A DNA stretch of 64,000 bases from an uncultured Gilliamella sp. (GCA_946481345.1 CAMLMY010000004.1:32517-96516), one strand, 5' to 3'; shown: positions 49,676 through 59,889, counted from the first letter of the stretch. The notes: a model not told the origin generated them from the sequence alone. Made by a program: numbers and translations.

Positions 49676-51025
49676 ATGCAAAGCAGTTCGATTTTATCGG
49701 TCAAAGATCTTAACCAAATGGTTAAAGATCTGCTTTCTGATGCTATTGGACAAATTTGGTTAGTGGGGGAAATTTCTAATTTTTCTCGTCCTTCTTCTGG
49801 CCATTGGTATTTCACATTAAAAGATGAAGTTGCTCAAGTGCGTTGTGCTATGTTTCGTAATAGTAATTTTCGCACCGGATTTACTCCACAAAATGGTCAA
49901 CAAGTGTTGGTAAATGCTTCGGTAACGCTTTATGAAGCACGTGGCGAATATCAATTGGTCATTAATAAAATGCAACCCGCGGGTGCGGGATTGTTACAAC
50001 AAAAATTTGAGCAGTTAAAACAAAAACTGTCAGAAGAAGGATTGTTTGATCCTATTTATAAACAAACATTACCCGATAATATTCGTACGGTTGGAATTAT
50101 TACTTCAGCAACTGGAGCTGCGTTGCATGATATTTGTCAGATATTAAATCGACGCGATCCTAGTTTGCATTTGATTATCTATCCAACTCAGGTTCAAGGT
50201 AATGAAGCGGCAATCCAAATAGCAAGGATGATTGAAATTGCTAATGTTCGCCAAGAATGTGATGTACTAATAGTTGGACGAGGTGGTGGCTCACTTGAGG
50301 ATCTTTGGTCATTTAATGAAGAAGTGGTTGCAAGAGCAATTTTTGCTAGCCGAATACCGATTGTCAGTGCTGTTGGTCATGAAGTCGATTTTACGATTGC
50401 CGATTTTGTTGCTGATGTTCGTGCAGCAACGCCATCCGCAGCGGCCGAGCTGGTAAGTCGAGACAAACTAGAGCAAATTAAGCGTTTGCAAGTTCAAGAA
50501 CAATATTTATGCATGGCAATGGATTACTATTTAATGCGCCGACGAGAACGCTTAAATAAATGGCGCCATCAATTACAAACACAGCACCCTCAAGCAAAAT
50601 TATCGAAACAATTAAATCGTTTATTAACTGGCCGTCATGCCTTGTTTGAAAATATGCAACAATATTTATTAAGGCAATCTTATCGCCATAACCTACTTGA
50701 TAAACGTTTAGTTCGTGTTTCACCACAACATAAAATTCTTTATTATGGGCAAAGCCTTAAACAAAAACAGCAACAAATCACTAATTTGATTCAAAACAAG
50801 CTGACAGATGCTAAGCATCAGTTTGTATTACAAACATCTCAGCTGAATAGTGTTAGTCCACTAGCAACCCTAGAACGAGGTTATTCAGTAACAACTAATC
50901 AGCAACACAAAGTGATACGCTCAGTTGAACAAGTCGTTATTGGAGAAATTATTGAAACACAGTTAAAAAGTGGCAAAGTAACTAGTCAAATTATTGAGAT
51001 TAATAAAAAATCTAATTCACAATAG
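49676..51025 (+). CDS. xseA: exodeoxyribonuclease VII large subunit
   Basis: A 449-residue XseA. The N-terminal OB fold (VGEISNFSRPSSGHWYFTLK, about residues 24-43) precedes the nuclease core with GIITSATGAALHDI, VGRGGGSLEDLWSFN and VSAVGHEVDFTIADFVAD RAATPSAAAEL regions, then a long coiled coil and the C-terminal LERGYSVT. It degrades single-stranded DNA from both ends with the small subunit XseB, which is not in this window. Confidence 0.98.
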   Translation: MQSSSILSVKDLNQMVKDLLSDAIGQIWLVGEISNFSRPSSGHWYFTLKDEVAQVRCAMFRNSNFRTGFTPQNGQQVLVNASVTLYEARGEYQLVINKMQPAGAGLLQQKFEQLKQKLSEEGLFDPIYKQTLPDNIRTVGIITSATGAALHDICQILNRRDPSLHLIIYPTQVQGNEAAIQIARMIEIANVRQECDVLIVGRGGGSLEDLWSFNEEVVARAIFASRIPIVSAVGHEVDFTIADFVADVRAATPSAAAELVSRDKLEQIKRLQVQEQYLCMAMDYYLMRRRERLNKWRHQLQTQHPQAKLSKQLNRLLTGRHALFENMQQYLLRQSYRHNLLDKRLVRVSPQHKILYYGQSLKQKQQQITNLIQNKLTDAKHQFVLQTSQLNSVSPLATLERGYSVTTNQQHKVIRSVEQVVIGEIIETQLKSGKVTSQIIEINKKSNSQ

Positions 51026-51217
51026 TTTTGTTAAGATTTGAAAAATTAACTTATTATAGCTTAATTGAAAATTAACTTTTTATTTAGCTATTTTGTTTTT
51101 ATTAATAGTCTATCTTATTTAATAAATTTAATGTGCAAAATTGGATAAAATTGTATCTTAAATAGTATTAAGGATATAATATTCAGCAAATTTATTAAAA
51201 AATACGAAGAGAATAAA

Positions 51218-52894
51218 GTGGTTATGCATCCTCCAATAGGTATTGATTTAGGTACTACCAATAGTTTGATTTGTGTTTGGCAAAATGGTCAATCAACGCT
51301 TATTCCCAACGCTATCGGCGAAGTTGTTACGCCATCGGTGGTCAGCATTGATGAAGATAACTCTATTTTAGTTGGTCATGCTGCTTTATCACGTTTAACC
51401 ACTCATCCTAGCCGTAGTGCTGCGGCATTCAAACGTTTTTTAGGCTCAAGTAAAGTTTTTGAATTAGGTGAGCAAAAATTCACTCCAACTGAACTTTCCG
51501 CATTGGTTTTAAAATCATTAAAAGCCGATGCTGAAGTTTTTTTAAAACAAGAGATTCGTGATGTAGTAATATCTGTACCTGCTTATTTTAATGATGAACA
51601 GCGTAAACAGACTCGCTTTGCTGCTGAGCTAGCCGGCTTAAATGCTGTGCGTTTAATTAATGAACCTACAGCTGCCGCCATGGCATATGGATTACATGAA
51701 GAACAATCTGGAAATACCTTAGTTTTTGATTTAGGGGGTGGTACATTTGATGTTACTGTGTTGGAATATAGTATGCCAATCATTGAGGTTCATGCTTCAG
51801 CTGGTGATAATTACTTAGGTGGTGAAGATTTTACTCATGAACTTGTTAAAGCTTGTTTAAGCGAATGGGAAATCAAACAATCTGATATACCTATTGATGA
51901 CTATGCTCGCTTGCTAGATTTAGCCGAACAACTAAAATGTAAACTAAGTGGAGAACAAATACATAATTTGACTTGGTCATGGCAAGATAAGTTATGGCAA
52001 TTTTCATTAAATGAAATAAGAGCTAAATCAATTTGGTTACCTTTACTTAATCGCTTACGAGCACCTGTTGAACAGGCTCTAAGTGATGCTCGCTTAAAAC
52101 CTAATGAACTTGAGCATATTGTCTTAGTTGGTGGTTCATCGCAGTTAGGTGTAGTGCGAGAGTTAGTAACCAAATTATTTGCCAAATTACCTTACCGTCA
52201 CATTAATCCAACGACTATTGTTGCACAAGGGGCAGCAGTGCAAGCGGCATGTCGTTTACGTGATGTTGATGTTGAAGAAGTGATTCTTACCGATGTGTGC
52301 CCATATACGCTAGGCATTGAAAGTAGCTCTGGTAATATAAATGGTTTATTTACGCCGATTATTGAACGTAATACAATTGTTCCAACGTCAAAAGTAAAAA
52401 CCTTTTCTACGACACACCCACAACAAAAAAGCATTATGCTTTCAGTTTATCAAGGTGAAAACCCTCGGGTAGAAAATAATGTTCTAATTGATGAATTTGA
52501 AGTTCCTTTAAAGCCAATGGAAAAAATACAAGGGATTGATGTTCGTTTTAGTTATGATTTAAATGGTTTGCTCGAAGTTGATGTGGTATTGCTTGAAACT
52601 GGCGAATTGCATGGCAAAGTGATTGATCATAGTCCAATAGGGTTAACTGATAAGCAAAAACAAGAGAGCCATGAACGTCTAGCTGCCCTTAAGATTCATC
52701 CGCGTGATGAAATGCCAAATCGTACTTTATTAGCGCGACTAGAACGAGCATGGGCACAGTCATTGGGTGATGAACGAATATTAATTGGAGCATATATTGA
52801 AGCTTTTATGCAAGTACTTGATCAGCAGAATCCTGAAGAAATCGAGCAAGTACGCAGTGAGATCGAGGTAAATCTTAGCGAGCTTAATCGATAA
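51218..52894 (+). CDS. hscC: specialised Hsp70 chaperone HscC
   Basis: A 558-residue Hsp70, short like E. coli HscC (556) because the C-terminal lid is truncated. The ATPase domain carries [28 protein letters not shown] and [11 protein letters not shown]; the peptide-binding domain begins near TDVCPYTLGIE. HscC works with its own J-proteins and not with GrpE. The start is GTG at 51218 or ATG at 51224; both are near a GAAGAG. It converges on a J-domain gene and a DUF1266 gene, the partners found near hscC in Enterobacterales. Confidence 0.95.
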   Translation: MVMHPPIGIDLGTTNSLICVWQNGQSTLIPNAIGEVVTPSVVSIDEDNSILVGHAALSRLTTHPSRSAAAFKRFLGSSKVFELGEQKFTPTELSALVLKSLKADAEVFLKQEIRDVVISVPAYFNDEQRKQTRFAAELAGLNAVRLINEPTAAAMAYGLHEEQSGNTLVFDLGGGTFDVTVLEYSMPIIEVHASAGDNYLGGEDFTHELVKACLSEWEIKQSDIPIDDYARLLDLAEQLKCKLSGEQIHNLTWSWQDKLWQFSLNEIRAKSIWLPLLNRLRAPVEQALSDARLKPNELEHIVLVGGSSQLGVVRELVTKLFAKLPYRHINPTTIVAQGAAVQAACRLRDVDVEEVILTDVCPYTLGIESSSGNINGLFTPIIERNTIVPTSKVKTFSTTHPQQKSIMLSVYQGENPRVENNVLIDEFEVPLKPMEKIQGIDVRFSYDLNGLLEVDVVLLETGELHGKVIDHSPIGLTDKQKQESHERLAALKIHPRDEMPNRTLLARLERAWAQSLGDERILIGAYIEAFMQVLDQQNPEEIEQVRSEIEVNLSELNR

Positions 52895-52914
52895 TCATTA
52901 CCTTTTATAAAATT

Positions 52915-52955
52915 CCCCCCTTTGCTAATTAGAAAATAGTCTTTCAAAGGGAGGG
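52915..52955. terminator. bulged hairpin between hscC and the convergent J-protein gene
   Basis: CCCCCCTTTG (52915-52924) can pair with CAAAGGGAGGG (52945-52955), leaving a single A bulged, over a 20-base loop. It sits between two stop codons. T-runs are absent, so it is a probable but non-canonical bidirectional terminator. Confidence 0.55.
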
Positions 52956-52980
52956 ATATTCAGATGATTTATTTTTGAGG

Positions 52981-55662
52981 TTATTCTTCTATTGGTGGTC
53001 CGTAGCGGTTGGTCTCATTAACAGTTGAAAGCCAACAGGGCAATAATAGCAATGGTAATAAAATTGTGGCGGATACAAAATAATAGATACCTCCATTAGA
53101 ATAACAGTCATTTAAGCGTCGTTTTATTGCAAAAACACTATTGATTGTTGCTAATCCGCATAATACAAGCATAATTGGATGATCTAAATTAGTTTTTTTT
53201 GCTGCCTCTATTATTAGTAAAAATAAAGGTAAACTGAAAAAGCCCATTTGTTTTAAGAAACCAATTAAATTGGTTCGGCCTCTCCAACGCCAAATTTGCC
53301 ACCATTCATTTGGCGGAAATGATTTTGATTGAAGCTTTTTCTGGTGATCCATATTTTTGGCTAACAGCAATGCTGAGGATAATTTAATTATGCTATTATT
53401 ATCATTATTTTGTCCAATTTCTTCTAGTACTTCGATATCCTCTTCTTCGCATAGCGAATCATCTTTGTCTAACTTTTTATTTATAGCATATAATTTATCT
53501 ATGTTTTGCAATTCATCATTATGTTTCTTAAGGGATGATGGAATAGATAATTTGTCACAAAATGCGTTAGCAAGTTTTTTTAACTGTAGATCATCGCCAG
53601 CAAGTTTTTGTAGTATTTGGTTTAGTTTTGTTTTTTGGTTTGGTTTATCAAAAACAATCATATACAGTAACATTAGACAACTTACTGGTTTGTTGGTTAG
53701 TTTATGTGCCCATCTTTGTTCAACTATTTGTTCAATTTCATCCCAATTAACCTCTTCTGGCGAGTCGGTAAACGCCTCAATCGAATTGGGATAATTAACC
53801 AACATACTGCCAATCAACTGGTTATCAGTATCGATTAAATTATATAATTCTGTATCATTTTGCCATTCGTTAGACTTAAAGGTATTGATCAGCGGCACTA
53901 GCGGATCATTTTCTGGAAGTAAAAATAAGTTATCTTTTTCACGAATAAAGTCCGCGGCTTTAATTGGTGAATTGGCAATAGTAATGGCTAATAAACAGTA
54001 ACGATACCATTGCCAATAAGCATTTTTATCAGCCTCAATAATTGATTGTTCAGGTGATTTAGGTAAATTATTAACCCCCCTAAATTGATAATATATCGGC
54101 CAATCAAACATTTCCATATTTCGATAAGTTACATTGCGGTATAAATGTAATTTGGCGACAAACGGGATATCATCAAATCTATCTAACCATAATCGACCAT
54201 ATAAAAACTGATTGCCTTTTTCGTTATCTGGATCAAATTTAGTCGGGATAGTTGCATTTTCATCACTTTGGTACAACCATTGTTTAAACTCCTGAACGGG
54301 TGGCAAATTAGTGAGCCATTCAAGGTGTTGTCTAGCTTGACGCTGTAAATTTTGTAAAATAAATTGTTCAAACTCATCTTCACTTGAGTCAGCTAAGATT
54401 TCTTGCAAAAGAGTTTTATTACCGTGTCGTAGCATGATTGCATGTCGGTATAAACGATATAACCGATTGTTTCCATCATCGCATAATAAAGTGTGTAGAA
54501 CTTGACGATAATTCCAATGATTATCCAGAGCCCAGGTTATAACAGCCGCAATTTCATTGCTGTAGTTTTGTTTCCTAAATTTCAGTAGTCGGGAAATTGT
54601 TGATGGCGTAAATTGCGGAATACTATATATATAAGTTTCCTGATCTTCTGCCGTTAAACAATAAGATTTGTTTAATGCCAGAATTAATAATGGTAGATAA
54701 TCAAACCGATTTTTAGAACACCATAACATTAACCAACTGGTGGCTTTTTCTTGATATTGTGGTAAACGATAAAGTTCTAACCAAAGTGATAAGGCGTTTT
54801 GTTCGTCTTCAAGCAATGAATACTGCATTGCGGCGACAGCTTTCCATTGTTCCTGAATTTGCTGTTCTTGATTAGGATCAGCAATACAAGTTAAGGCATA
54901 GTCTAATAATCCTCTATTTGGCGATTTAGCAAAATAATACCAATCGGCTAATTCTTGCATGAACTCTGGATTATCAGGTAGGTAAACTACAGTATGAATA
55001 GATAAATATTCTGCTAACTCTACTGCTGGTTTTTCCCAGAAAAGCCATCTAGCACAACGAGCATAGTCGATGGTTACATTTTGTATGGCTTTGTTCGTTC
55101 TTGGTAAGCTGTCGTAATCAAAAAAATCACCACGATCAATATGATCAAAAAAGTTCTCATACATATCAGCGTCGTTGGGCGAATAACTTTTTATTTGCTG
55201 ACGCCAGCGTAGATTATCAGCTAATATTTTCACACATGATAGTGATATCGTCACAGTGTCATAACTGATATCTAACAGTTTCCATTTAGCAATTTCCAGT
55301 ATAGACATTGGGTAATCATAAAATGAAGCAACAAATTTATGCCACTCATTCACATCATGGCATCGAGCCGGATCATCGAGTAATGCTTGATAGTTATCAC
55401 TGATTTCTTTGACTTGTCGCTCTTCTTCGGTGAGGGGTTTTATGACCTCTTCAGCGAGATTTTCTTGATTTAATTCTTCAGTTATTGATTCTGGTGATTT
55501 TGCATACTGCATTGCTAATTCATAGGCTTCGCGTAGCGCTTTAAAACCATCAGGATCTGTTTCAGGATGATATTCAGGTAGTTTTGCCCGATATGCTTGT
55601 CGAATCACGGCGATATCGGTAGTTTTCTCAATTGCTAATAATTGCCAAAAATTGTTATTCAT
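52981..55662 (-). CDS. large J-domain protein, DjlB/DjlC-like partner of HscC
   Basis: From the ATG at 55662 the protein has 893 residues. The N-terminal J domain (about 1-50) reads FWQLLAIEKTTDIAVIRQAY, and the loop that is normally HPD is HPE in EYHPETDPDG. A long helical region follows with TPR-like repeats of Trp-rich helices. Three hydrophobic segments lie in the last 110 residues, so the C-terminus is membrane-anchored. The start overlaps the stop of the DUF1266 gene (ATGA). Neighbouring hscC points to a dedicated Hsp70/Hsp40 pair. It looks markedly longer than E. coli DjlB/DjlC as I recall them. Confidence 0.85.
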   Translation of the reverse strand: MNNNFWQLLAIEKTTDIAVIRQAYRAKLPEYHPETDPDGFKALREAYELAMQYAKSPESITEELNQENLAEEVIKPLTEEERQVKEISDNYQALLDDPARCHDVNEWHKFVASFYDYPMSILEIAKWKLLDISYDTVTISLSCVKILADNLRWRQQIKSYSPNDADMYENFFDHIDRGDFFDYDSLPRTNKAIQNVTIDYARCARWLFWEKPAVELAEYLSIHTVVYLPDNPEFMQELADWYYFAKSPNRGLLDYALTCIADPNQEQQIQEQWKAVAAMQYSLLEDEQNALSLWLELYRLPQYQEKATSWLMLWCSKNRFDYLPLLILALNKSYCLTAEDQETYIYSIPQFTPSTISRLLKFRKQNYSNEIAAVITWALDNHWNYRQVLHTLLCDDGNNRLYRLYRHAIMLRHGNKTLLQEILADSSEDEFEQFILQNLQRQARQHLEWLTNLPPVQEFKQWLYQSDENATIPTKFDPDNEKGNQFLYGRLWLDRFDDIPFVAKLHLYRNVTYRNMEMFDWPIYYQFRGVNNLPKSPEQSIIEADKNAYWQWYRYCLLAITIANSPIKAADFIREKDNLFLLPENDPLVPLINTFKSNEWQNDTELYNLIDTDNQLIGSMLVNYPNSIEAFTDSPEEVNWDEIEQIVEQRWAHKLTNKPVSCLMLLYMIVFDKPNQKTKLNQILQKLAGDDLQLKKLANAFCDKLSIPSSLKKHNDELQNIDKLYAINKKLDKDDSLCEEEDIEVLEEIGQNNDNNSIIKLSSALLLAKNMDHQKKLQSKSFPPNEWWQIWRWRGRTNLIGFLKQMGFFSLPLFLLIIEAAKKTNLDHPIMLVLCGLATINSVFAIKRRLNDCYSNGGIYYFVSATILLPLLLLPCWLSTVNETNRYGPPIEE

Positions 55663-56357
55663 GACCAAGCATACTCCATTAATGATTCAGGTTTTTCCAG
55701 TTCTTCTATCTCAATATGCCAAGGCAGGTGATGATAAGGGGAATCTTCGTCGGTATATAATTTAGTCATGGTCCATGTTTGGGATGAACGGCATAAGTCA
55801 CAACGTAATCTTTCTAAATCTTCTTTATTAGTCAATGATTCCCAATATTGATAACCGACAAACCAACCAGAAAAATAACTTTGCCATGATGAATAATAAT
55901 ATTGTGCTCGCAGTCCTATTCTATACAAAATCCAAAGGGCTTCTTCTTCAGTAATAAATTTATTGGTGATGCCATTACGTAATATATATCCCATACGTGC
56001 GTAATCCCAACTACGGATGCCTCCTGCGCCACATTCGGAATAAGTCTGTTCAACAAATTCGAGCAAAACTTTATCATAATCGCTCTGTTTCTCGGTGTAA
56101 TTTAACCAATCTAATGCCGATAGGCGAGGATACATAAAATAATGTTTAGATAAGGCTGTTGCATGACCATCATCGACCATATTAAAAACCATTGCTAATA
56201 GTGTTTCTCGAGAGTGGATGCCCCAGTCTTTTTGCATATCAATATATTCATAGCCTGGGAAAAAAAATGGTGAGGTATAACTTGCACCACTCTCTTTATT
56301 TAAGGCAACCATTGGTGCTGATAGACCATATAACCAATCGATATAATCTTGATTCAT
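55659..56357 (-). CDS. DUF1266 protein (YbeU/YbeR-like)
   Basis: A 232-residue cytoplasmic-looking protein, rich in Trp and Tyr. It contains the DUF1266 pattern: DWGIHSRETLLAMVFNMVDDGH near residues 40-61, WDYARMGYILRNG (about 117-129) and ITEEEALWILYRIG, ending with SPYHHLPWHIEI. Related genes ybeR and ybeU sit beside djlB, djlC and hscC in E. coli. Its function is unknown. The stop codon overlaps the J-protein start, so the two are translationally coupled; joint action in the HscC system is inference from conserved neighbourhood. Confidence 0.85.
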   Translation of the reverse strand: MNQDYIDWLYGLSAPMVALNKESGASYTSPFFFPGYEYIDMQKDWGIHSRETLLAMVFNMVDDGHATALSKHYFMYPRLSALDWLNYTEKQSDYDKVLLEFVEQTYSECGAGGIRSWDYARMGYILRNGITNKFITEEEALWILYRIGLRAQYYYSSWQSYFSGWFVGYQYWESLTNKEDLERLRCDLCRSSQTWTMTKLYTDEDSPYHHLPWHIEIEELEKPESLMEYAWS

Positions 56358-56598
56358 CGCTTTATTCCATTAATTTTTTATACAACCTTTTTATAAACGA
56401 TAACAGATTTTATAAAAAAATAAATGTTTGTTATAACAATTAAATTAATTACTTTTTTGCTATAGATTAGCTAAAAAAATCGAAAGATTTTATTTTTTAG
56501 AACAATAAAATTATTTTGCAAAACTATATCTACAAGGCATAATAAAAGCTATTCATCAGTATTTGAATTCTACTGAGTAGTAAATAAAAGGAGTGATA

Positions 56599-57171
56599 AT
56601 GAAAAAATTTTTCTTAGTAACAGCATTAGTAACGAGCGCATTAATGCTACAAGGTTGTGTTGCTGCTGTTATTGGCGTCGGTGCTGGAGCTACCGCAAAA
56701 GTGGCTACTGATCCACGTACCACCGGAACACAAGTTGATGATACGACCCTGAACACTCGAATGAATAATAAGTTAAGTGAAAATGGGCCTTTCTTTATTG
56801 GTTCACGTATCTCTTCAAGTACTTATGATGGCAATATTGTTTTGACAGGCCAAGCCAATGCTGAACAAATTGAAAAAGCTGAACGTTTAGCTTATCAAGT
56901 TGAAGGTGTAAAAAAAGTTTATAACCAAATTCGCGCAGGAGAGCCAGTTGGGGCAGGAACTATTACCAATGATATGTGGATAACCACCAAAGTTAAATCT
57001 CAACTTGTAATGAATTCTAAAACCAAAGCACGTAATATCAAAGTCGTTACTGAAAATGGCGAGGTATTTTTAATCGGTATTGTCAGCAACGAAGAGGGAA
57101 AAGAAGCCGCTACCATTGCTAGTAAAGTTGCTGGTGTGAGAAAGGTGGTTACATTATTTACCCTTCGTTAA
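56599..57171 (+). CDS. dolP: outer-membrane lipoprotein with two BON domains (DolP/YraP)
   Basis: From the ATG at 56599 (ribosome site AAAGGAG) the precursor has 190 residues. The lipobox LMLQGC gives Cys20 as the lipidated residue. Two BON domains follow (about 45-112 and 120-188), with ATDPRTTGTQVDD and DMWITTKVKSQL matching E. coli DolP. DolP supports outer-membrane integrity and BAM function. An upstream in-frame GTG at 56593 is part of the ribosome site. Confidence 0.96.
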   Translation: MKKFFLVTALVTSALMLQGCVAAVIGVGAGATAKVATDPRTTGTQVDDTTLNTRMNNKLSENGPFFIGSRISSSTYDGNIVLTGQANAEQIEKAERLAYQVEGVKKVYNQIRAGEPVGAGTITNDMWITTKVKSQLVMNSKTKARNIKVVTENGEVFLIGIVSNEEGKEAATIASKVAGVRKVVTLFTLR

Positions 57172-57198
57172 TTACGAATGTAAAAGCTAAAAGGCTTC

Positions 57199-57227
57199 AA
57201 AAAGGGAGAAATTATTCTCCCTTTTTT
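57199..57227. terminator. bidirectional terminator between dolP and csdE
   Basis: AAAAAGGGAGAA (57199-57210) pairs perfectly with TTCTCCCTTTTT (57215-57226), with T-runs on both strands. It sits between the two stop codons. Confidence 0.95.
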
Positions 57228-57229
57228 AC

Positions 57230-57628
57230 TTAACTACCTGCTAATTTAATACGTTCAATCATTTTTTCAATCCCTTGTAGCCGAGATTGGCTCAACTCAT
57301 CAGTAATTTTTAATTGCTTTAATATTGCAAGAAAATCGATGGCTTTGATTTGTTCTGCTGTTTTATGATTGGCAATAATAATTAAAATAGCTAGCAAGCC
57401 TTTTACGATTCTACCTTCACTATCACCTTGAAAGGTAAAAGTATTATCTAATTGTTTTTCATTAGTTAGCCATACCCGATTTTCACAACCATAAATTTGG
57501 TTGGATTCTATTTTTTTTATATCCGGAAAATTAGGTAATTGTTTTGCTAAGGCAATTAATTGTCTATAACGATCTTGCCAGTTATGTTGTTTAGAAAATA
57601 ATTCAAATAAAGTTTGTTGTGATAGCAT
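57230..57628 (-). CDS. csdE: sulfur acceptor protein CsdE
   Basis: A 132-residue SufE-family protein. The sulfur-accepting Cys48 is in IYGCENRVWL. The GCENRVWL form and the adjacent csdA gene favour CsdE over SufE. It takes persulfide sulfur from CsdA for Fe-S or other thiolation pathways. It lies 63 bp after csdA in the same direction and converges with dolP. Confidence 0.93.
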   Translation of the reverse strand: MLSQQTLFELFSKQHNWQDRYRQLIALAKQLPNFPDIKKIESNQIYGCENRVWLTNEKQLDNTFTFQGDSEGRIVKGLLAILIIIANHKTAEQIKAIDFLAILKQLKITDELSQSRLQGIEKMIERIKLAGS

Positions 57629-57691
57629 AATTAAAACCGATTAGTAATTGAACAAGTCATTAACGTTTCTTTGATTAACTACATATATAGC

Positions 57692-58870
57692 TTAAGTGAG
57701 TAATTCAATGGCATTTTGTAATGCTGTAATAAAATGATCAATATCGTGCTGATTATTATATGGCATAAGTGAAATACGAATAACACCATGACAACCAAGT
57801 TTAGCCATAAGTGGTTTAGCACACAATTCACCGGTTCGGATGGCAATATTTTGTTCGCTTAATAAAATAGCGATATCATTATGATGAATGTTTTGTATAT
57901 TAAAGCTAATGATAGGGCTATTTTTAACACTATAAAATTGTATATTGGTTAATTGGCTTAATTTTGATTCAGTATAGTCAGCTAATTGTTTTATATAACT
58001 TTCTAATTGTGCTTCATTCCACTTTGTTAACCAATCTAAGGTTGCTTTAAAACCAATAATACCCGCTATATTTTGCGTACCCGCTTCAAATTTATAGGGA
58101 AGATCTTCAACTGTAAATTCGGTAAATGAAGCCGTTTTTAACATTTTACCGCCGCCATGCCAAACATCCATTTGATTGAGTAAATGTTGTTTTCCATATA
58201 GTATCCCCAATCCAGTTGGGCCATATAACTTATGAGCAGAAAAGGCATAAAAATCAATATTTAATTTTTCAACATCAATCGGATGATGTACAACGCCTTG
58301 AGCGCCATCCACGACTAATACCGCATTGGTTTGATGAACTAGTTGACTAATTTGGGCTAAATCTGGACAAAAACCAGTAACGTTAGACATTTGAGTTATG
58401 GCAACAATTTTGGTTTTCGCTGAGAGTAATCTTGAAAGCTCATCAATATCTGCTGACCACTTAATGATCTTTGCGCCAGTTTGTTTCGCTACAATAAGCC
58501 AAGGTAACAAGTTGCTGTGATGTTCTAACTCACTAACAATGATCTCATCACCTATATGTAATTGTGCTCTAGCATAACTTTGAGCAATTAGGTTGATTGA
58601 TTCGGTTGTGCCACGAGTCCAAATTATTTCATAATGTGACTTAGCATGAAGTAGATCAGCAATATTTTGCCTTGTTTGATCAATCGTTGCGGTGACTTGT
58701 AGCGCATCTTGATGCAAACTACGTTGCGCTGTTGCAGTGTTATGTCCGTAATACTCAACGGTTGCATCGATCATGGCTTGCGGTTTCAGCGCTGTAGCAG
58801 CTGAATCAAGATACACATTATGGCTAGTTAGGGCAGGGAAATCTGCCCTAAATTTTTCGAGTAGTAGCAT
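57692..58870 (-). CDS. csdA: cysteine desulfurase CsdA
   Basis: From the ATG at 58870 the protein has 392 residues. It is a class V PLP aminotransferase with NVYLDSAATALKPQAM at the start, the histidine-rich ELEHHSNLLPW, the PLP lysine in FSAHKLYGPTG and the active Cys in TGELCAKPLM. It belongs to the SufS/CsdA group. The start overlaps the ubiV stop region (TAATATG), so it is translationally coupled to ubiV; the frame open to 58936 is an in-gene extension without support. Confidence 0.94.
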   Translation of the reverse strand: MLLLEKFRADFPALTSHNVYLDSAATALKPQAMIDATVEYYGHNTATAQRSLHQDALQVTATIDQTRQNIADLLHAKSHYEIIWTRGTTESINLIAQSYARAQLHIGDEIIVSELEHHSNLLPWLIVAKQTGAKIIKWSADIDELSRLLSAKTKIVAITQMSNVTGFCPDLAQISQLVHQTNAVLVVDGAQGVVHHPIDVEKLNIDFYAFSAHKLYGPTGLGILYGKQHLLNQMDVWHGGGKMLKTASFTEFTVEDLPYKFEAGTQNIAGIIGFKATLDWLTKWNEAQLESYIKQLADYTESKLSQLTNIQFYSVKNSPIISFNIQNIHHNDIAILLSEQNIAIRTGELCAKPLMAKLGCHGVIRISLMPYNNQHDIDHFITALQNAIELLT

Positions 58871-58871
58871 A

Positions 58872-59750
58872 TTATTGTGTAAGTTCAAGTCCTGCAATTC
58901 CATTCCAATAACCGTTACAGTCTCGTTTATGTTCAATGTGTAAAGGATTTAGTCCTTCTTCATTAGCTCTAAATTGCTTAACTACCTCGAGTGTTTCAAT
59001 TCCAAGAGGAGAAATACGCACGATATCAACTAATCCTTTCATCTCTTTTAGATTATTACCTAAGTTATAACAATAACCACTTTGTGTTTGAATACCGTTA
59101 AGAACAAATACTTTTTGTTGTTCTTGAGAAAATACTTCTCGACCAACGGGATATTTAATACAGCAAGTCTCACATTTATCTTTTGGTTTATCTTCCGATC
59201 TAGCAGTAAAACAGCGGGCGGAATAGGCTAATGGTAAATAACCATAACTAAATACTTCAACTTCAAAATTGCGCTCAATTTTCAATGCATCAAATTGCTT
59301 TAAAACATTGCTTAACCAATCGCGAGAAAGTTCAACTGGCATACACCAACGCACCATACCTTGTTTTTGTAATAATTTTAGGGTTAATGCGTTATAACAG
59401 TTAATAGCCGGACCAGCGACAAAAGGTAAATTATTGTCATGAGCGACATTAATTGCTGCTAAATCATTAGCTTCAATTAAAAAATCACCATTATTAACTA
59501 GTTGTTTTAAATCAATTAGTTCTGATGGAGCTTCAAGCAGTGCTAGGGTAGAAAGTACGACTTGTTTACCGGATTTGGCAATTTCTTTGGCTAAATCTAA
59601 CCAATTAGGTACTTTCATTTCCCGACGCTTGGTGCATACCGTTTCGCCCATATAAATAATATCTGCGTCACTATCTTTTGCTGCTTGGTAAAAAGCTTCG
59701 GTTTCAATTTTAGGCCAATAATAAAGCACAGGGCCTAACGCATATTTCAT
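58872..59750 (-). CDS. ubiV: UbiV, oxygen-independent ubiquinone hydroxylation protein
   Basis: From the ATG at 59750 the protein has 292 residues and matches E. coli UbiV (YhbV): MKYALGPVLYYWPK, SGKQVVLSTLAL, MPVELSRDWL, and FVLNGIQTQSGYCYNLGN. All four cysteines that hold the 4Fe-4S cluster are at the expected places: Cys39, Cys180, Cys193 and Cys197. With UbiU it hydroxylates ubiquinone precursors without O2. An upstream GTG at 59762 is the alternative start. The gene is coupled to csdA, a sulfur donor. Confidence 0.96.
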   Translation of the reverse strand: MKYALGPVLYYWPKIETEAFYQAAKDSDADIIYMGETVCTKRREMKVPNWLDLAKEIAKSGKQVVLSTLALLEAPSELIDLKQLVNNGDFLIEANDLAAINVAHDNNLPFVAGPAINCYNALTLKLLQKQGMVRWCMPVELSRDWLSNVLKQFDALKIERNFEVEVFSYGYLPLAYSARCFTARSEDKPKDKCETCCIKYPVGREVFSQEQQKVFVLNGIQTQSGYCYNLGNNLKEMKGLVDIVRISPLGIETLEVVKQFRANEEGLNPLHIEHKRDCNGYWNGIAGLELTQ

Positions 59751-59889
59751 AGTCTTGCTCACTATATCTGTATTTAATTATTTTAAATAGTCAATGTTTG
59801 ATAGCTATTTTCTAGCGCTAATATCAAAAGTCATCTAGATTAGTATCATATTTATTTTATTGGTAAATATGAGTAAATATGTTTACGCT

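Noticed and set aside
52981..55668. TTG start at 55668 for the J-domain protein
   Set aside because: An ATG two codons later overlaps the upstream stop codon, and the J domain begins directly after it.
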